Below, piece by piece: positions 25,417-34,116 of a DNA stretch of 64,000 bases. A program made the translations under genes and the position numbers. The number at the start of each line of letters is the position of its first letter. Position 1 is the first letter of the stretch. Under the pieces are notes generated by a model. It worked only from the letters and a program-made list of their open reading frames with translations. It did no database searches and was not told where the DNA came from. The stretch covers positions 2,418,001 through 2,482,000 of the forward strand of contig NZ_CP009455.1 of the NCBI RefSeq assembly GCF_000759535.1, written 5' to 3'. This DNA comes from Pseudomonas cremoricolorata (lineage in GTDB: Bacteria > Pseudomonadota > Gammaproteobacteria > Pseudomonadales > Pseudomonadaceae).

Positions 25417-26223
25417 TCAGCGCAGCAGGTCACGGGCTTCGAGCAACTGCACCGCGTCCAGCTCGCTGCCCAGCGGCAGCTTCAGGTGGCGCCAGGCGGG
25501 CAGTGCCTGCAGGCTCTGGGTGTCGTCACGGCGCTGCAGGCCGCGGGCGATCTGGACGACATCGACGTAGTCGGCGCGGGCGGTTGTGCGTTGCACGTCG
25601 TCGATCTGGCTGGGCAAGGTGGCCAACTGTTCGGGGAAGTCCCAGGCGCTGAGCAGTTTGTCCCCGAGCGCTGGCTGAATCTGCTCGATCACGTACTGCA
25701 GGCATACCGGGTCGGACAGCAACTCGTCGTGTTCCTGGGCGTAGATCAGCACCGGCAGGGCGCCGATCTGATGTACCAGACCGCCCAGTGCCGCCTGGTC
25801 GGGCTTGAGGTCGGTGAAGCGGCGGCACAGGGCGTAGCTGATGCCGGCCACTTCCAGGCTGGTCTGCCACACTTCGCGCAGGGTTTGCTCTACCGCGGAC
25901 GAACGGGCATGGAAGATCTGCTCGATCACCAGGCCGATGGCCAGGTTACAGCTGTAGTTGATGCCCAGTCGGGTGATTGCCGTGTGCAACTCGGTGACCT
26001 CGACCGAGGCGCGCAGCAACGGGCTGTTGACGACTTTGATCAGGCGTGCGGCCAAGGCCGCGTCCTGACCGATCACCCGGCTCAGGGCGGCCACGCTGAT
26101 CTCGCTGTCTTCAGCGGCCTCACGGATGCTCAGGGCCACTTCGGGCAAGGTCGGCAACACGAGGTCGTCATTATCGATGGCAGCAAGCAACTGCGCTTGC
26201 ACCGTCCTGGCCAGCTTGTTCAT
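25417..26223 (-). CDS. HDOD domain protein
   Basis: A 268-aa protein made almost wholly of one HDOD domain (LPTLPEVALSIREAAEDSEI, then VIGQDAALAARLIKVVNSPL and TAITRLG). HDOD is a catalytically dead HD relative seen in signalling proteins; no second effector domain is present. Function unknown, likely regulatory and cytoplasmic. It converges on tctE with only 2 bp between stops. Confidence 0.85.
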   Translation of the reverse strand: MNKLARTVQAQLLAAIDNDDLVLPTLPEVALSIREAAEDSEISVAALSRVIGQDAALAARLIKVVNSPLLRASVEVTELHTAITRLGINYSCNLAIGLVIEQIFHARSSAVEQTLREVWQTSLEVAGISYALCRRFTDLKPDQAALGGLVHQIGALPVLIYAQEHDELLSDPVCLQYVIEQIQPALGDKLLSAWDFPEQLATLPSQIDDVQRTTARADYVDVVQIARGLQRRDDTQSLQALPAWRHLKLPLGSELDAVQLLEARDLLR

Positions 26224-26279
26224 CAGGAATCTCTACCGCGGTGAGGGAGCAGCCCCACGCGGGTGGCGGGGCTGGTTGA

Positions 26280-27221
26280 TCAGCGTTGGATTTCCTGATC
26301 GCGGTCCAGTTCATAGGGAAGCGTCAACACGTCCAGACGCGGCCCGTCGGGTGCGCCCAGGTGCAGGTTGTCGTCGGCCACCGAGTCGGCGCTGAGCACT
26401 GCCAGCAGCTCGGCGCCGGCATCAGTGCCGGCAGCCAGCACCACCTCGCCGACCGACGAAGCATGGGTCGGGGAGAAGATCTCGGTGCCCGGCGCAGGGG
26501 CTTCGCCGGATTCCAGCGTCAGACGGTACTGGCGCCGCTTGAGCTTGCCCAGGTACTGCATGCGCGCAACGATTTCCTGACCGGTGTAGCAGCCTTTCTT
26601 GAAGCTCACGCCACCGATGGCCTGCAGGTTGATCATCTGTGGAATGAACAGCTCGCGGGTGGCGCCGAAGACCTGGCCGATACCGGCGCGAACCTGGCCC
26701 AGCAGCCAGTCATTGAGAGTGCCCTGGGTCAGGCATGCGGCGAGGTGGTCGTGCACCTGACTGGCCTGTTCGGTGACCACCCACAGCTCGGCGCGGCCGG
26801 GGCTGATGCGGGTGGCGATCAGGCCGGGCTGACGCACCGTGGCGCCCGCTTCATCCGGCAGTTCCAGGCCCAGTGCCTGCAAGGCCGGCTGCGCATCGTG
26901 CAGACCGAAACGTGACCACAGGGCGCTGTCGTCGGTCAGCACGGCCTTGGAAAACACCGCGTATTTTTTCAGGTCGGCCAGCTGCGCTTCGAGCAACTCG
27001 CTGGCCATTGCCAAGAGATAGCCGTTGCCTTCCGGCAGGATGCGAAAGCTCGACTGCATCCGGCCCTTGACCATGCAGCGGGCGCCGAGGCTGGCGTGTG
27101 CATCGTCGAGGTAGTTGAGGTTGCAGGTCAGTTGGCCCTGCAGGAATTTGCCGGCGTCCGAGCCGCGGACGGCGAGCACGCCCTCGTGGCTGAGGGGGCA
27201 GTAGAAAGCGGTATCGGCCAT
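26280..27221 (-). CDS. ygfZ: YgfZ/GcvT-domain folate-binding protein
   Basis: A 313-aa protein of the YgfZ family: it binds tetrahydrofolate and helps make or repair certain Fe-S enzymes. The diagnostic motif KKGCYTGQEIVAR is present with Cys211. It is divergent from sdhE, the same arrangement seen in many gammaproteobacteria, where Fe-S and flavin maturation of succinate dehydrogenase meet. 56 bp separate it from the HDOD gene. Confidence 0.92.
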   Translation of the reverse strand: MADTAFYCPLSHEGVLAVRGSDAGKFLQGQLTCNLNYLDDAHASLGARCMVKGRMQSSFRILPEGNGYLLAMASELLEAQLADLKKYAVFSKAVLTDDSALWSRFGLHDAQPALQALGLELPDEAGATVRQPGLIATRISPGRAELWVVTEQASQVHDHLAACLTQGTLNDWLLGQVRAGIGQVFGATRELFIPQMINLQAIGGVSFKKGCYTGQEIVARMQYLGKLKRRQYRLTLESGEAPAPGTEIFSPTHASSVGEVVLAAGTDAGAELLAVLSADSVADDNLHLGAPDGPRLDVLTLPYELDRDQEIQR

Positions 27222-27377
27222 GGGTCATCGCGGTAGCTGGAAAGTCTGGCGGCCATCATAGAACGCCGCTGCGCAAATAGGTAGGCGCATGGCCTGGGTG
27301 GTAACAGTGTGCGACCAATGCCGAGTGTCGCGCTGTCGCGCAGGCTGTATACTGCCCGGCCATTCGAGGAGGGCCCC

Positions 27378-27632
27378 ATGGTCGAACAAACTGAACTCAA
27401 TCGCCTGTTCTGGCACAGCCGCCGCGGCATGCTCGAGCTCGACGTGCTGCTGGTGCCGTTCACTCAGGAGGTCTACGCGACCCTGGGCGAGAGCGACCGC
27501 GCGCTGTACCGGCGCCTGCTCGAGTGCGAAGACCAGGACATGTTCGGCTGGTTCATGGAGCGCAACGAGTCGCAGGATCCGGAGCTGCAACGCATGGTCC
27601 GCATCATCCTGGACCGTGTCCAGCCCAAGTGA
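27378..27632 (+). CDS. sdhE: SdhE, FAD assembly factor of succinate dehydrogenase
   Basis: An 84-aa small protein with the conserved surface motif RRGMLELD (residues 15-22), which contacts the flavoprotein SdhA during FAD attachment. The start at 27378 is set by GAGGAGG in front of the ATG; upstream in-frame residues are unlike the family. A TATACT box at 27348-27353 may be its -10 element. It overlaps the following ygfX by 17 bp. Confidence 0.92.
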   Translation: MVEQTELNRLFWHSRRGMLELDVLLVPFTQEVYATLGESDRALYRRLLECEDQDMFGWFMERNESQDPELQRMVRIILDRVQPK

Positions 27633-28065
27633 CACCTTCGAATGCCGTTGGCACGGCTCGCGCCGCCTGCTGACGGCCTACCTGGCATGCCAGGCGCTGG
27701 CCGTGTGCGCCTTGGGGCTAAGCGCGGCGCCGGCTTGGCTGCTGGCGCTCGCCGCCGTGCTCGGTGTAGCGCACGCCTGTTGGGTCATCCCGCGTCATAT
27801 CCTGCTCACTCACCCCGCCGCCATCACCGCATTGCGCCGCAGCCCACGCGGCTGGCAGCTGTTCAGCCAGCGCCACGGCTGGCAGCCAGTGCGCCTGTGC
27901 CGAGACAGCCTGGCAGTGCCCGGTCTGGTGGTGCTGCGCTATGTGCGCCAGGGGCGCAGGTTGAGTGAAAGCCAGTGCGTACTCGCCGATGCGCTGTGCC
28001 GTGAACAGCATCGCCGCCTGCGCCTGCGGCTGACCTTCAGCCGGCGACGCTGGCAAGCGCCCTGA
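27616..28065 (+). CDS. ygfX: YgfX-like membrane protein
   Basis: A 149-aa protein starting with GTG inside the end of sdhE. Two adjacent hydrophobic helices ([18 protein letters not shown] and a following [15 protein letters not shown]) lie near residues 19-52, followed by a basic cytoplasmic domain. This layout and the position after sdhE match YgfX (CptA), which in E. coli was reported as the toxin partner of SdhE/CptB; that role is debated. An upstream extension of the frame is only the shadow of sdhE. Confidence 0.78.
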   Translation: MSSPSDTFECRWHGSRRLLTAYLACQALAVCALGLSAAPAWLLALAAVLGVAHACWVIPRHILLTHPAAITALRRSPRGWQLFSQRHGWQPVRLCRDSLAVPGLVVLRYVRQGRRLSESQCVLADALCREQHRRLRLRLTFSRRRWQAP

Positions 28066-28069
28066 GCGA

Positions 28070-29686
28070 TCAGTGCCGGCCCACGGCCGGGTCGAGCACC
28101 GTATCGCGGGCCTCGGCGAGTGGCTGCGGATAATCGAGTGTGTAATGCAAGCCACGTGATTCCTTGCGCTGCATCGCCGAGCGGATCATCAGTTCGGCCA
28201 CCAGGGCCAGGTTGCGCAGTTCGATCAGGTCGCGGCTGACCTTGTAGTTGCTGTAGAACTCGTCGATCTCGTCGAGCAGCATGCGCACACGGTGCGCAGC
28301 CCGTTGCAGGCGCTTGCTGGTGCGCACGATGCCTACGTAATCCCACATGAAGCGCCGCAGTTCGTCCCAGTTGTGGGCGATGATCACGTCTTCGTCGGAA
28401 TCGGTGACCTGGCTGGCGTCCCAGCAGGGCAGGGTGCTCGGCATGCCGATCCGCTCCAGCTGGGCGATGATGTCGGCAGCGGCGGCGCGGCCATAAACGA
28501 AGCACTCGAGCAACGAGTTGCTGGCCATGCGGTTGGCCCCATGCAGGCCGGTGAAGCTGGTTTCGCCGATGGCGTACAGGCCGGGCACATCGGTGTGGCC
28601 CTGTTCGTCGACCATGACCCCGCCACAGGTGTAATGCGCCGCTGGCACCACCGGAATCGGCTGGCAGGTGATATCGATACCGAAGGCCAGGCAGCGCTCG
28701 TAGACCGTGGGAAAGTGCGCCTTGATGAACTCGGCCGGCTTGTGGGTGATGTCCAGATACACGCAATCGATGCCCAGACGCTTCATCTCGTGGTCGATGG
28801 CGCGGGCGACGATGTCGCGCGGGGCCAGTTCTTCACGGGCATCGAAGCGCGGCATGAAGCGTTCGCCATTGGGCAGGCGCAGCAGGGCACCTTCACCGCG
28901 CAGGGCTTCGGTGATGAGGAAGCTCTTGGCCTGCGGATGGTACAGGCAGGTGGGGTGAAACTGGTTGAACTCTAGGTTGGCGACCCGGCAGCCGGCGCGC
29001 CAAGCCATGGCGATACCGTCCCCGCAGGCACCGTCGGGATTACTGGTGTACAGGTAGACCTTGGCCGCGCCGCCGGTGGCGAGCACGGTGAAGCGGGCGC
29101 CGAAGGTGTCGACTTCTCCACTGTTGCGGTCCAGCACGTAGGCACCAAGGCAGCGCTGGCCGTTTAGGCCCAGGCGTCGTTCGGTAATCAGGTCGACTGC
29201 TACGCGTTGTTCGAGCAGTTCGATGTTGGGGCGTCGCCGTGCCTGCTCAAGCAACGCGGTGAAAATCGCCGCGCCGGTGGCATCGGCGGCATGGATGATG
29301 CGTCGATGGCTGTGACCGCCCTCACGGGTGAGGTGGAACTCGAAGCCGCTGTCATCACCGCCTGCCTGTTCGTCACGGGTGAATGGCACGCCTTGCTCGA
29401 TCAGCCACTCGATGGCCTCGCGACTGTGCTCGACGGTGAAGCGCACGGCATCTTCGTGGCACAGGCCGCCACCGGCATTGAGCGTGTCCTCGACGTGGGA
29501 CTGTACGGTGTCGGTGTCGTCCAGCACGGCGGCCACGCCGCCCTGGGCCCAGAACGTCGAGCCATTGGCCAGCTCGCCCTTGCTCAGCACCGCAACGCGC
29601 AGGTGCGTAGGGAGGTTGAGCGCCAGGCTCAAGCCCGCTGCGCCACTGCCGATCACCAGGACATCATGTTGGAATTGTTGGCTCAT
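28070..29686 (-). CDS. nadB: L-aspartate oxidase
   Basis: A 538-aa flavoprotein that oxidises L-aspartate to iminoaspartate, the first step of NAD synthesis. FAD motif [15 protein letters not shown] near the N-terminus, the active-site region HTCGGV-type segment ([15 protein letters not shown]), [18 protein letters not shown], and the helical C-terminal domain are present. Length matches the family. It converges on ygfX (4 bp apart) and is divergent from algU across a 434-bp gap, the standard nadB-algU order of pseudomonads. Confidence 0.96.
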   Translation of the reverse strand: MSQQFQHDVLVIGSGAAGLSLALNLPTHLRVAVLSKGELANGSTFWAQGGVAAVLDDTDTVQSHVEDTLNAGGGLCHEDAVRFTVEHSREAIEWLIEQGVPFTRDEQAGGDDSGFEFHLTREGGHSHRRIIHAADATGAAIFTALLEQARRRPNIELLEQRVAVDLITERRLGLNGQRCLGAYVLDRNSGEVDTFGARFTVLATGGAAKVYLYTSNPDGACGDGIAMAWRAGCRVANLEFNQFHPTCLYHPQAKSFLITEALRGEGALLRLPNGERFMPRFDAREELAPRDIVARAIDHEMKRLGIDCVYLDITHKPAEFIKAHFPTVYERCLAFGIDITCQPIPVVPAAHYTCGGVMVDEQGHTDVPGLYAIGETSFTGLHGANRMASNSLLECFVYGRAAAADIIAQLERIGMPSTLPCWDASQVTDSDEDVIIAHNWDELRRFMWDYVGIVRTSKRLQRAAHRVRMLLDEIDEFYSNYKVSRDLIELRNLALVAELMIRSAMQRKESRGLHYTLDYPQPLAEARDTVLDPAVGRH

Positions 29687-30120
29687 GTCGGGACACTAGT
29701 AATCTGGGGGAGGGGAACGGCACAATAGTCATGCGTAGGTGGCATTGTGAAACTATCGTGAATCGTCGCCGGGCTGCCTTTATAGCAGTCCCAGGTAGCT
29801 GATTTCCAACGGCGCTTGCGCCGGCGGAAGAATCTGCGTGGGAACTTTCCTACCTCTTGGGAAATCCCATGAAGGCTGCCCGCACGTCACAATTGCCGCG
29901 GCGACGCAGGGCAGCTGCTCTTATCGGGCGAAATCCTGCGTATTCGAGATCCTAATGTCGATGCAGTCAGCGGTGCCGGACTGCGTCGCTCGTGCGCGCC
30001 GACCAAGGGCCGCAGGAAACTTGCTTGGAGGGGAGAACTTTTGCCTAAAGCCCGAGTCTATGTTTGCAAGCCTGAACGGTGGCTTTTGCAACGCTCCTTC
30101 GAGTTCACTGAGGAGTGTTC
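29687..30120. other. nadB-algU intergenic control region
   Basis: A 434-bp region without a gene. It carries the sigma-E-type promoter at 30035-30061 and a weaker candidate of the same type with GAACTT at 29842-29847 followed 17 bp later by TCCCA. In P. aeruginosa algU has several promoters here, two read by AlgU itself, so the arrangement fits. A 111-aa frame crossing the region is not convincing. Confidence 0.6.
30035..30061 (+). promoter_or_regulatory. AlgU (sigma-E) dependent autoregulatory promoter of algU
   Basis: GAACTT at 30035-30040, exactly 16 bp, then TCTAT at 30057-30061. This agrees with the AlgU consensus GAACTT-N16/17-TCnnA. It is 60 bp upstream of the algU start codon and implies self-activation of the operon when MucA is degraded. 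Confidence 0.85.
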
Positions 30121-30702
30121 ATGCTAACCCAGGAAGAGGATCAGCAGCTTGTCGAGCGCGTGCAGCGCGGTGACAGGCGAGCGTTCGATCTGTTGGTGCT
30201 GAAGTATCAGCACAAGATTCTCGGGTTGATCGTGCGTTTCGTCCACGACACCCATGAAGCCCAGGATGTGGCGCAAGAGGCTTTCATCAAGGCCTACCGC
30301 GCCTTGGGAAACTTTCGTGGCGACAGTGCGTTCTACACGTGGCTGTACCGCATCGCCATCAACACGGCGAAGAACTATCTGGTGTCGCGAGGAAGGCGGC
30401 CTCCAGACAGCGATGTGAGTTCCGAGGATGCGGAATTCTATGACGGCGATCATGGCCTCAAGGATCTCGAGTCCCCAGAGCGCTCGTTGTTGCGGGATGA
30501 AATCGAAGGCACCGTCCATCGGACCATCCAGCAACTGCCAGAAGATTTGCGCACGGCCCTGACCTTACGCGAATTCGACGGTCTGAGTTACGAAGACATT
30601 GCCAGTGTCATGCAATGTCCGGTGGGTACCGTGCGCTCCCGAATCTTTCGCGCCCGGGAGGCCATTGATAAAGCCCTGCAACCGCTGTTGCAGGAATCCT
30701 GA
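30121..30702 (+). CDS. algU: AlgU/RpoE, ECF sigma factor of envelope stress and exopolysaccharide
   Basis: A 193-aa ECF sigma factor nearly identical in pattern to P. aeruginosa AlgU: region 2 (RAFDLLVLKYQHKILGLIVR, then FRGDSAFYTWLYRIA) and region 4 (LTLREFDGLSYEDIA, VMQCPVGTVRSRIF). It directs RNA polymerase to envelope-stress and alginate-type genes. ATG 30121 is chosen from family similarity with GAGGAG upstream; an ATG at 30115 is also in frame. First gene of algU-mucA-mucB. Confidence 0.96.
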   Translation: MLTQEEDQQLVERVQRGDRRAFDLLVLKYQHKILGLIVRFVHDTHEAQDVAQEAFIKAYRALGNFRGDSAFYTWLYRIAINTAKNYLVSRGRRPPDSDVSSEDAEFYDGDHGLKDLESPERSLLRDEIEGTVHRTIQQLPEDLRTALTLREFDGLSYEDIASVMQCPVGTVRSRIFRAREAIDKALQPLLQES

Positions 30703-30733
30703 GACAGCGGCGCTAGCCAAGAGAGGAACCGCC

Positions 30734-31327
30734 ATGAGTCGTGAAGCTTTGCAGGAATCGCTGTCCGCTGTACTGGACAACGAAGCGGATGAACTGGAAC
30801 TGCGTCGGGTGCTCAACGCCCTGGACGATCAGGACACCCGCGCGACCTGGTCGCGTTACCAGGTCGCTCGTGCGGCTATGCACAAAGAGTTGCTGATGCC
30901 CCAGCTGGACATCGCCTCGGCGGTATCCGCAGCATTGGCTGACGAGGCCGCTCCGGCCAAGGTCAAGCAGGGCCCATGGCGCAGCATCGGTCGCCTGGCG
31001 GTCGCAGCGTCGGTCACCGTTGCCGTTCTGGCGGGTGTTCGCCTGTACAACCAGGACGACATCACCGGTCCCGAACTTGCCGCGCAACAGCCTGCCCAGC
31101 AGACCCTGAGCGCTCCTCAGGCCCAAGGCCCTGCGGTGCTGGCGGGTTACAGCGAAAGCAGCGAACAGCCAACCGGCCCCATGGCCAACGGCGTCCTGCA
31201 GAACCAGGCGGGTTGGGATCAGCGTTTGCCCAACTACCTGCGTCAGCACGCCCAGGATTCCGCTGTGAAGGGTTCTGAGACTGCTCTACCCTATGCTCGT
31301 GCCGCCAGCATGGAAGACACCAAGTAA
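30734..31327 (+). CDS. mucA: MucA, anti-sigma factor for AlgU
   Basis: A 197-aa single-pass inner-membrane protein. The cytoplasmic domain (1-80; MSREALQESLSAVLDNEADE) sequesters AlgU, residues about 84-103 span the membrane, and the Gln/Ala-rich periplasmic tail binds MucB and is cut under stress. The frame is complete, so there is no mucoidy-type truncation. GAGAGGAACC lies before ATG 30734; 31 bp after algU. Confidence 0.94.
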   Translation: MSREALQESLSAVLDNEADELELRRVLNALDDQDTRATWSRYQVARAAMHKELLMPQLDIASAVSAALADEAAPAKVKQGPWRSIGRLAVAASVTVAVLAGVRLYNQDDITGPELAAQQPAQQTLSAPQAQGPAVLAGYSESSEQPTGPMANGVLQNQAGWDQRLPNYLRQHAQDSAVKGSETALPYARAASMEDTK

Positions 31328-31335
31328 GCAGGAAC

Positions 31336-32301
31336 ATGCGTGCACCAGCCCTCCTGTCGCTGTTGATCGGCAGTTGCGCCGCAGTGCCAGCACTGGCCGC
31401 CAATTCTTCGCCACAAGCGAATGACTGGTTGCACAGGCTGGCACAGGCCGAGCGCCAACAGAGTTATCAAGGTTCGTTCATCTACGAACGCAACGGCAGT
31501 TTTTCTTCTCACCAAATCTGGCATCAAGCCGTCGACGGCAACGTCCGTGAGCGTCTCTCCCAGCTCGATGGTGAAGGCCAGGAAATCCTCCGCGTAAACG
31601 GTCAGGTCAAGTGCGCCACTGGCGATTTGCTTGACGGTGCAGCCGCACGTGCCGACACCGCGCACCGTATTCTCGATCCGCTGAAACTGATGAGCTGGTA
31701 CGACCTGAAGGTCGCCGGCCAGTCGCGTGTGGCTGGTCGTGAAGCAGTGATCATCAGCCTCATCCCGCGCGACCAACATCGCTATGGCTTCGACCTTGAC
31801 CTGGACAAGCGCACGGGATTGCCCTTGCGCTCGCTCATGGTCAATGAAAAAGGCCAGTTGCTGGAGCGTTATCAGGTGATCGCGCTCGACACCGATCGAC
31901 CGCCCAGCGACAGCGAGCTGCGTCCTCGCCCAGCCTGCAAACCGCTCGAACCGGCCGTTGCCACGAGCACTACCGGTTTTGTTGGTTGGCGCTCCGACTG
32001 GCTACCGCCTGGCTTCGAGCTGATCGGCAGCAGTGGGCACGTTCGGGGTGATCAGGACAGCCAGGGCAGCAGCCTGTTGTACGACGATGGCCTGTCGCGC
32101 TTCTCTGTGTTTCTCGAGCCGATCAAGGATGCCAACGAGTCGGATATTCGTACACAGTTAGGCCCCACTGCTGCGGTATCCCGACACCTGGTTACCGCTA
32201 AGGGTGCGATCAGGGTCACTGTGGTCGGGGAGATTCCCTTGGGTACCGCTGAACGTGTGGCATTATCGGTAAGAGCCCAGGATGCCCAGGCCAGCCATTG
32301 A
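31336..32301 (+). CDS. mucB: MucB/RseB, periplasmic regulator of the anti-sigma factor
   Basis: A 321-aa periplasmic protein with signal peptide (LLSLLIGSCAAVPALA). It has the two-domain RseB layout: a LolA-like N-terminal part (HRLAQAERQQSYQGSFIYER) and a small C-terminal domain (residues about 215-321). It binds and protects the periplasmic tail of MucA from proteolysis until lipopolysaccharide-type signals appear. It follows mucA by 8 bp. Confidence 0.94.
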   Translation: MRAPALLSLLIGSCAAVPALAANSSPQANDWLHRLAQAERQQSYQGSFIYERNGSFSSHQIWHQAVDGNVRERLSQLDGEGQEILRVNGQVKCATGDLLDGAAARADTAHRILDPLKLMSWYDLKVAGQSRVAGREAVIISLIPRDQHRYGFDLDLDKRTGLPLRSLMVNEKGQLLERYQVIALDTDRPPSDSELRPRPACKPLEPAVATSTTGFVGWRSDWLPPGFELIGSSGHVRGDQDSQGSSLLYDDGLSRFSVFLEPIKDANESDIRTQLGPTAAVSRHLVTAKGAIRVTVVGEIPLGTAERVALSVRAQDAQASH

Positions 32302-32361
32302 AAACGCCGGGTGAAGCGTGCCTTGCAGCCATGCGCTGAAACGAAATTAAAGCAATGTCAT

Positions 32362-32390
32362 TTGCAATCCATGGGCAAATTTCTTATAGG
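32362..32390 (+). promoter_or_regulatory. Candidate sigma-70 promoter for mucD
   Basis: TTGCAA at 32362-32367, 17 bp, then TATAGG at 32385-32390, in the 168-bp gap between mucB and mucD. Four and four matches to the two consensus hexamers with ideal spacing. It suggests mucD can be transcribed apart from algU-mucAB. Confidence 0.4.
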
Positions 32391-32469
32391 TCTGTCTTTC
32401 CATGCAGCTGGCCTGCCCATGGCCTAGCGGAACCTAACTGCCAACTGCGCTCGTTGTGACGGGAGTCGT

Positions 32470-33906
32470 ATGTCGATACCACGCTTGAAACCCTATCTGT
32501 CGATGTTTGCCGCCGTGCTGATGCTCGGGCAGGCGCTCGTGGCCCAGGCCGAGGAAGCGCTGCCGGACTTCACCACGCTGGTCGAGCAGGCGTCGCCTGC
32601 CGTCGTCAACATCAGCACCAAGCAGAAGCTGCCCGACCGGCGTATCGCCCAGGGGCAGATGCCTGATCTGGAAGGTCTGCCGCCGATGTTCCGCGAGTTC
32701 TTCGAACGCAGCCTGCCGCAGCAGCCGCGTTCGCCGCGCGGCGACCGTCAGCGCGAAGCGCAGTCGCTCGGGTCGGGCTTCATCATCTCCGCCGATGGTT
32801 ACGTGCTGACCAACAACCATGTGGTCGCTGATGCCGACGAAATCATCGTGCGCTTGTCCGATCGCAGTGAGTTGCAGGCCAAGCTGGTGGGCACCGATCC
32901 GCGCACCGATGTCGCGCTGCTCAAGGTCGAGGGCAAGAACCTGCCCATCGTCAAGCTGGGCGATTCGCAGAAACTCAAGGTCGGGGAGTGGGTGCTGGCC
33001 ATTGGCTCGCCGTTCGGCTTCGATCATTCGGTGACCAAAGGTATCGTCAGTGCCAAGGGCCGTACCTTGCCCAACGATAGCTACGTACCGTTCATCCAGA
33101 CCGACGTGGCGATCAACCCCGGCAACTCCGGTGGGCCGCTGTTCAACATGAATGGCGAGGTCGTAGGTATCAACTCGCAGATTTTCACCCGCTCCGGCGG
33201 CTTCATGGGCCTGTCGTTCGCCATCCCGATCGACGTTGCCCTGGACGTTTCCAACCAGTTGAAGAAAGACGGCAAGGTCAGCCGCGGCTGGCTGGGCGTG
33301 GTGATTCAGGAGGTCAACAAGGACCTCGCCGAATCCTTCGGCCTCGACAAGCCAGCTGGTGCCCTGGTGGCGCAGGTGCTCGACGACGGTCCGGCAGCCA
33401 AGGGTGGGCTGCAGGTCGGCGACGTGATCCTCAGCATGAACGGCCAGCCCATCGTCATGTCCGCCGACCTGCCGCACCTGGTCGGCAGCCTCAAGGATGG
33501 CGACAAGGCCAAGCTTGAAATCATCCGCAACGGCAAGCGGCAGAACCTCGACATCGCCGTCGGTGCGCTGCCAGACGATGACGCTGATCTGAGTCCGGGC
33601 GCCAAGAAAGAAGGCGTCGAGCGCAGCAGCAACCGTCTTGGCGTGTCGGTCGCCGAGCTGACCGCCGAGCAGAAGAAGTCGCTCGAGCTCAAGGGCGGGG
33701 TGATGATCAAGGAAGTGCAGGACGGTCCAGCGGCGTTGATCGGTTTGCGTCCGGGTGATGTCATCAGCCACCTGAACAACCAGGCCATTCTCTCGACCAA
33801 GCAGTTCACCGAGATTGCCAAGGAACTGCCGAAGAATCGCTCGGTATCGATGCGGGTGCTGCGCCAGGGGCGCGCCAGCTTCATCACCTTCAAGCTGGCC
33901 GACTGA
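32470..33906 (+). CDS. mucD: MucD, periplasmic DegP/HtrA-type serine protease
   Basis: A 478-aa protease with signal peptide (FAAVLMLGQALVAQA, cleaved near residue 27). The catalytic triad is His117 (NNHVV), Asp147 (TDVALLKV) and Ser220 (NPGNSGGPL). Two PDZ domains follow (about 265-360 and 380-475). It clears misfolded periplasmic proteins and damps AlgU activation. It is preceded by a 168-bp gap, not by a mucC gene as in P. aeruginosa. Confidence 0.95.
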   Translation: MSIPRLKPYLSMFAAVLMLGQALVAQAEEALPDFTTLVEQASPAVVNISTKQKLPDRRIAQGQMPDLEGLPPMFREFFERSLPQQPRSPRGDRQREAQSLGSGFIISADGYVLTNNHVVADADEIIVRLSDRSELQAKLVGTDPRTDVALLKVEGKNLPIVKLGDSQKLKVGEWVLAIGSPFGFDHSVTKGIVSAKGRTLPNDSYVPFIQTDVAINPGNSGGPLFNMNGEVVGINSQIFTRSGGFMGLSFAIPIDVALDVSNQLKKDGKVSRGWLGVVIQEVNKDLAESFGLDKPAGALVAQVLDDGPAAKGGLQVGDVILSMNGQPIVMSADLPHLVGSLKDGDKAKLEIIRNGKRQNLDIAVGALPDDDADLSPGAKKEGVERSSNRLGVSVAELTAEQKKSLELKGGVMIKEVQDGPAALIGLRPGDVISHLNNQAILSTKQFTEIAKELPKNRSVSMRVLRQGRASFITFKLAD

Positions 33907-33918
33907 TCGGCCATGAAT

Positions 33919-33948
33919 CGACAAGGGCAGCTACGGCTGCCCTTGTCG
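33919..33948. terminator. Terminator-like hairpin after mucD
   Basis: CGACAAGGGCAGC (33919-33931) and GCTGCCCTTGTCG (33936-33948) form a perfect 13-bp stem with loop TACG, 13 bp after the mucD stop. There is no clear T-run afterwards, so it may work with Rho or as an RNA-stabilising end. Confidence 0.7.
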
Positions 33949-34116
33949 TATGTGCCGGGCAGCCAGCCACGGGTCCATGGTCTGTATCGCGTCGTTCGCG
34001 TAGCAGGACGTTACCGGTTAACTGATCGGGAATCTCCCATAACCCTGCGGGTTGGGGTACAATTCCCGGCTATTTTTGGCGGGCGTCCGGCTCGCAGCCT
34101 TTTCGAGTGTTGACCC

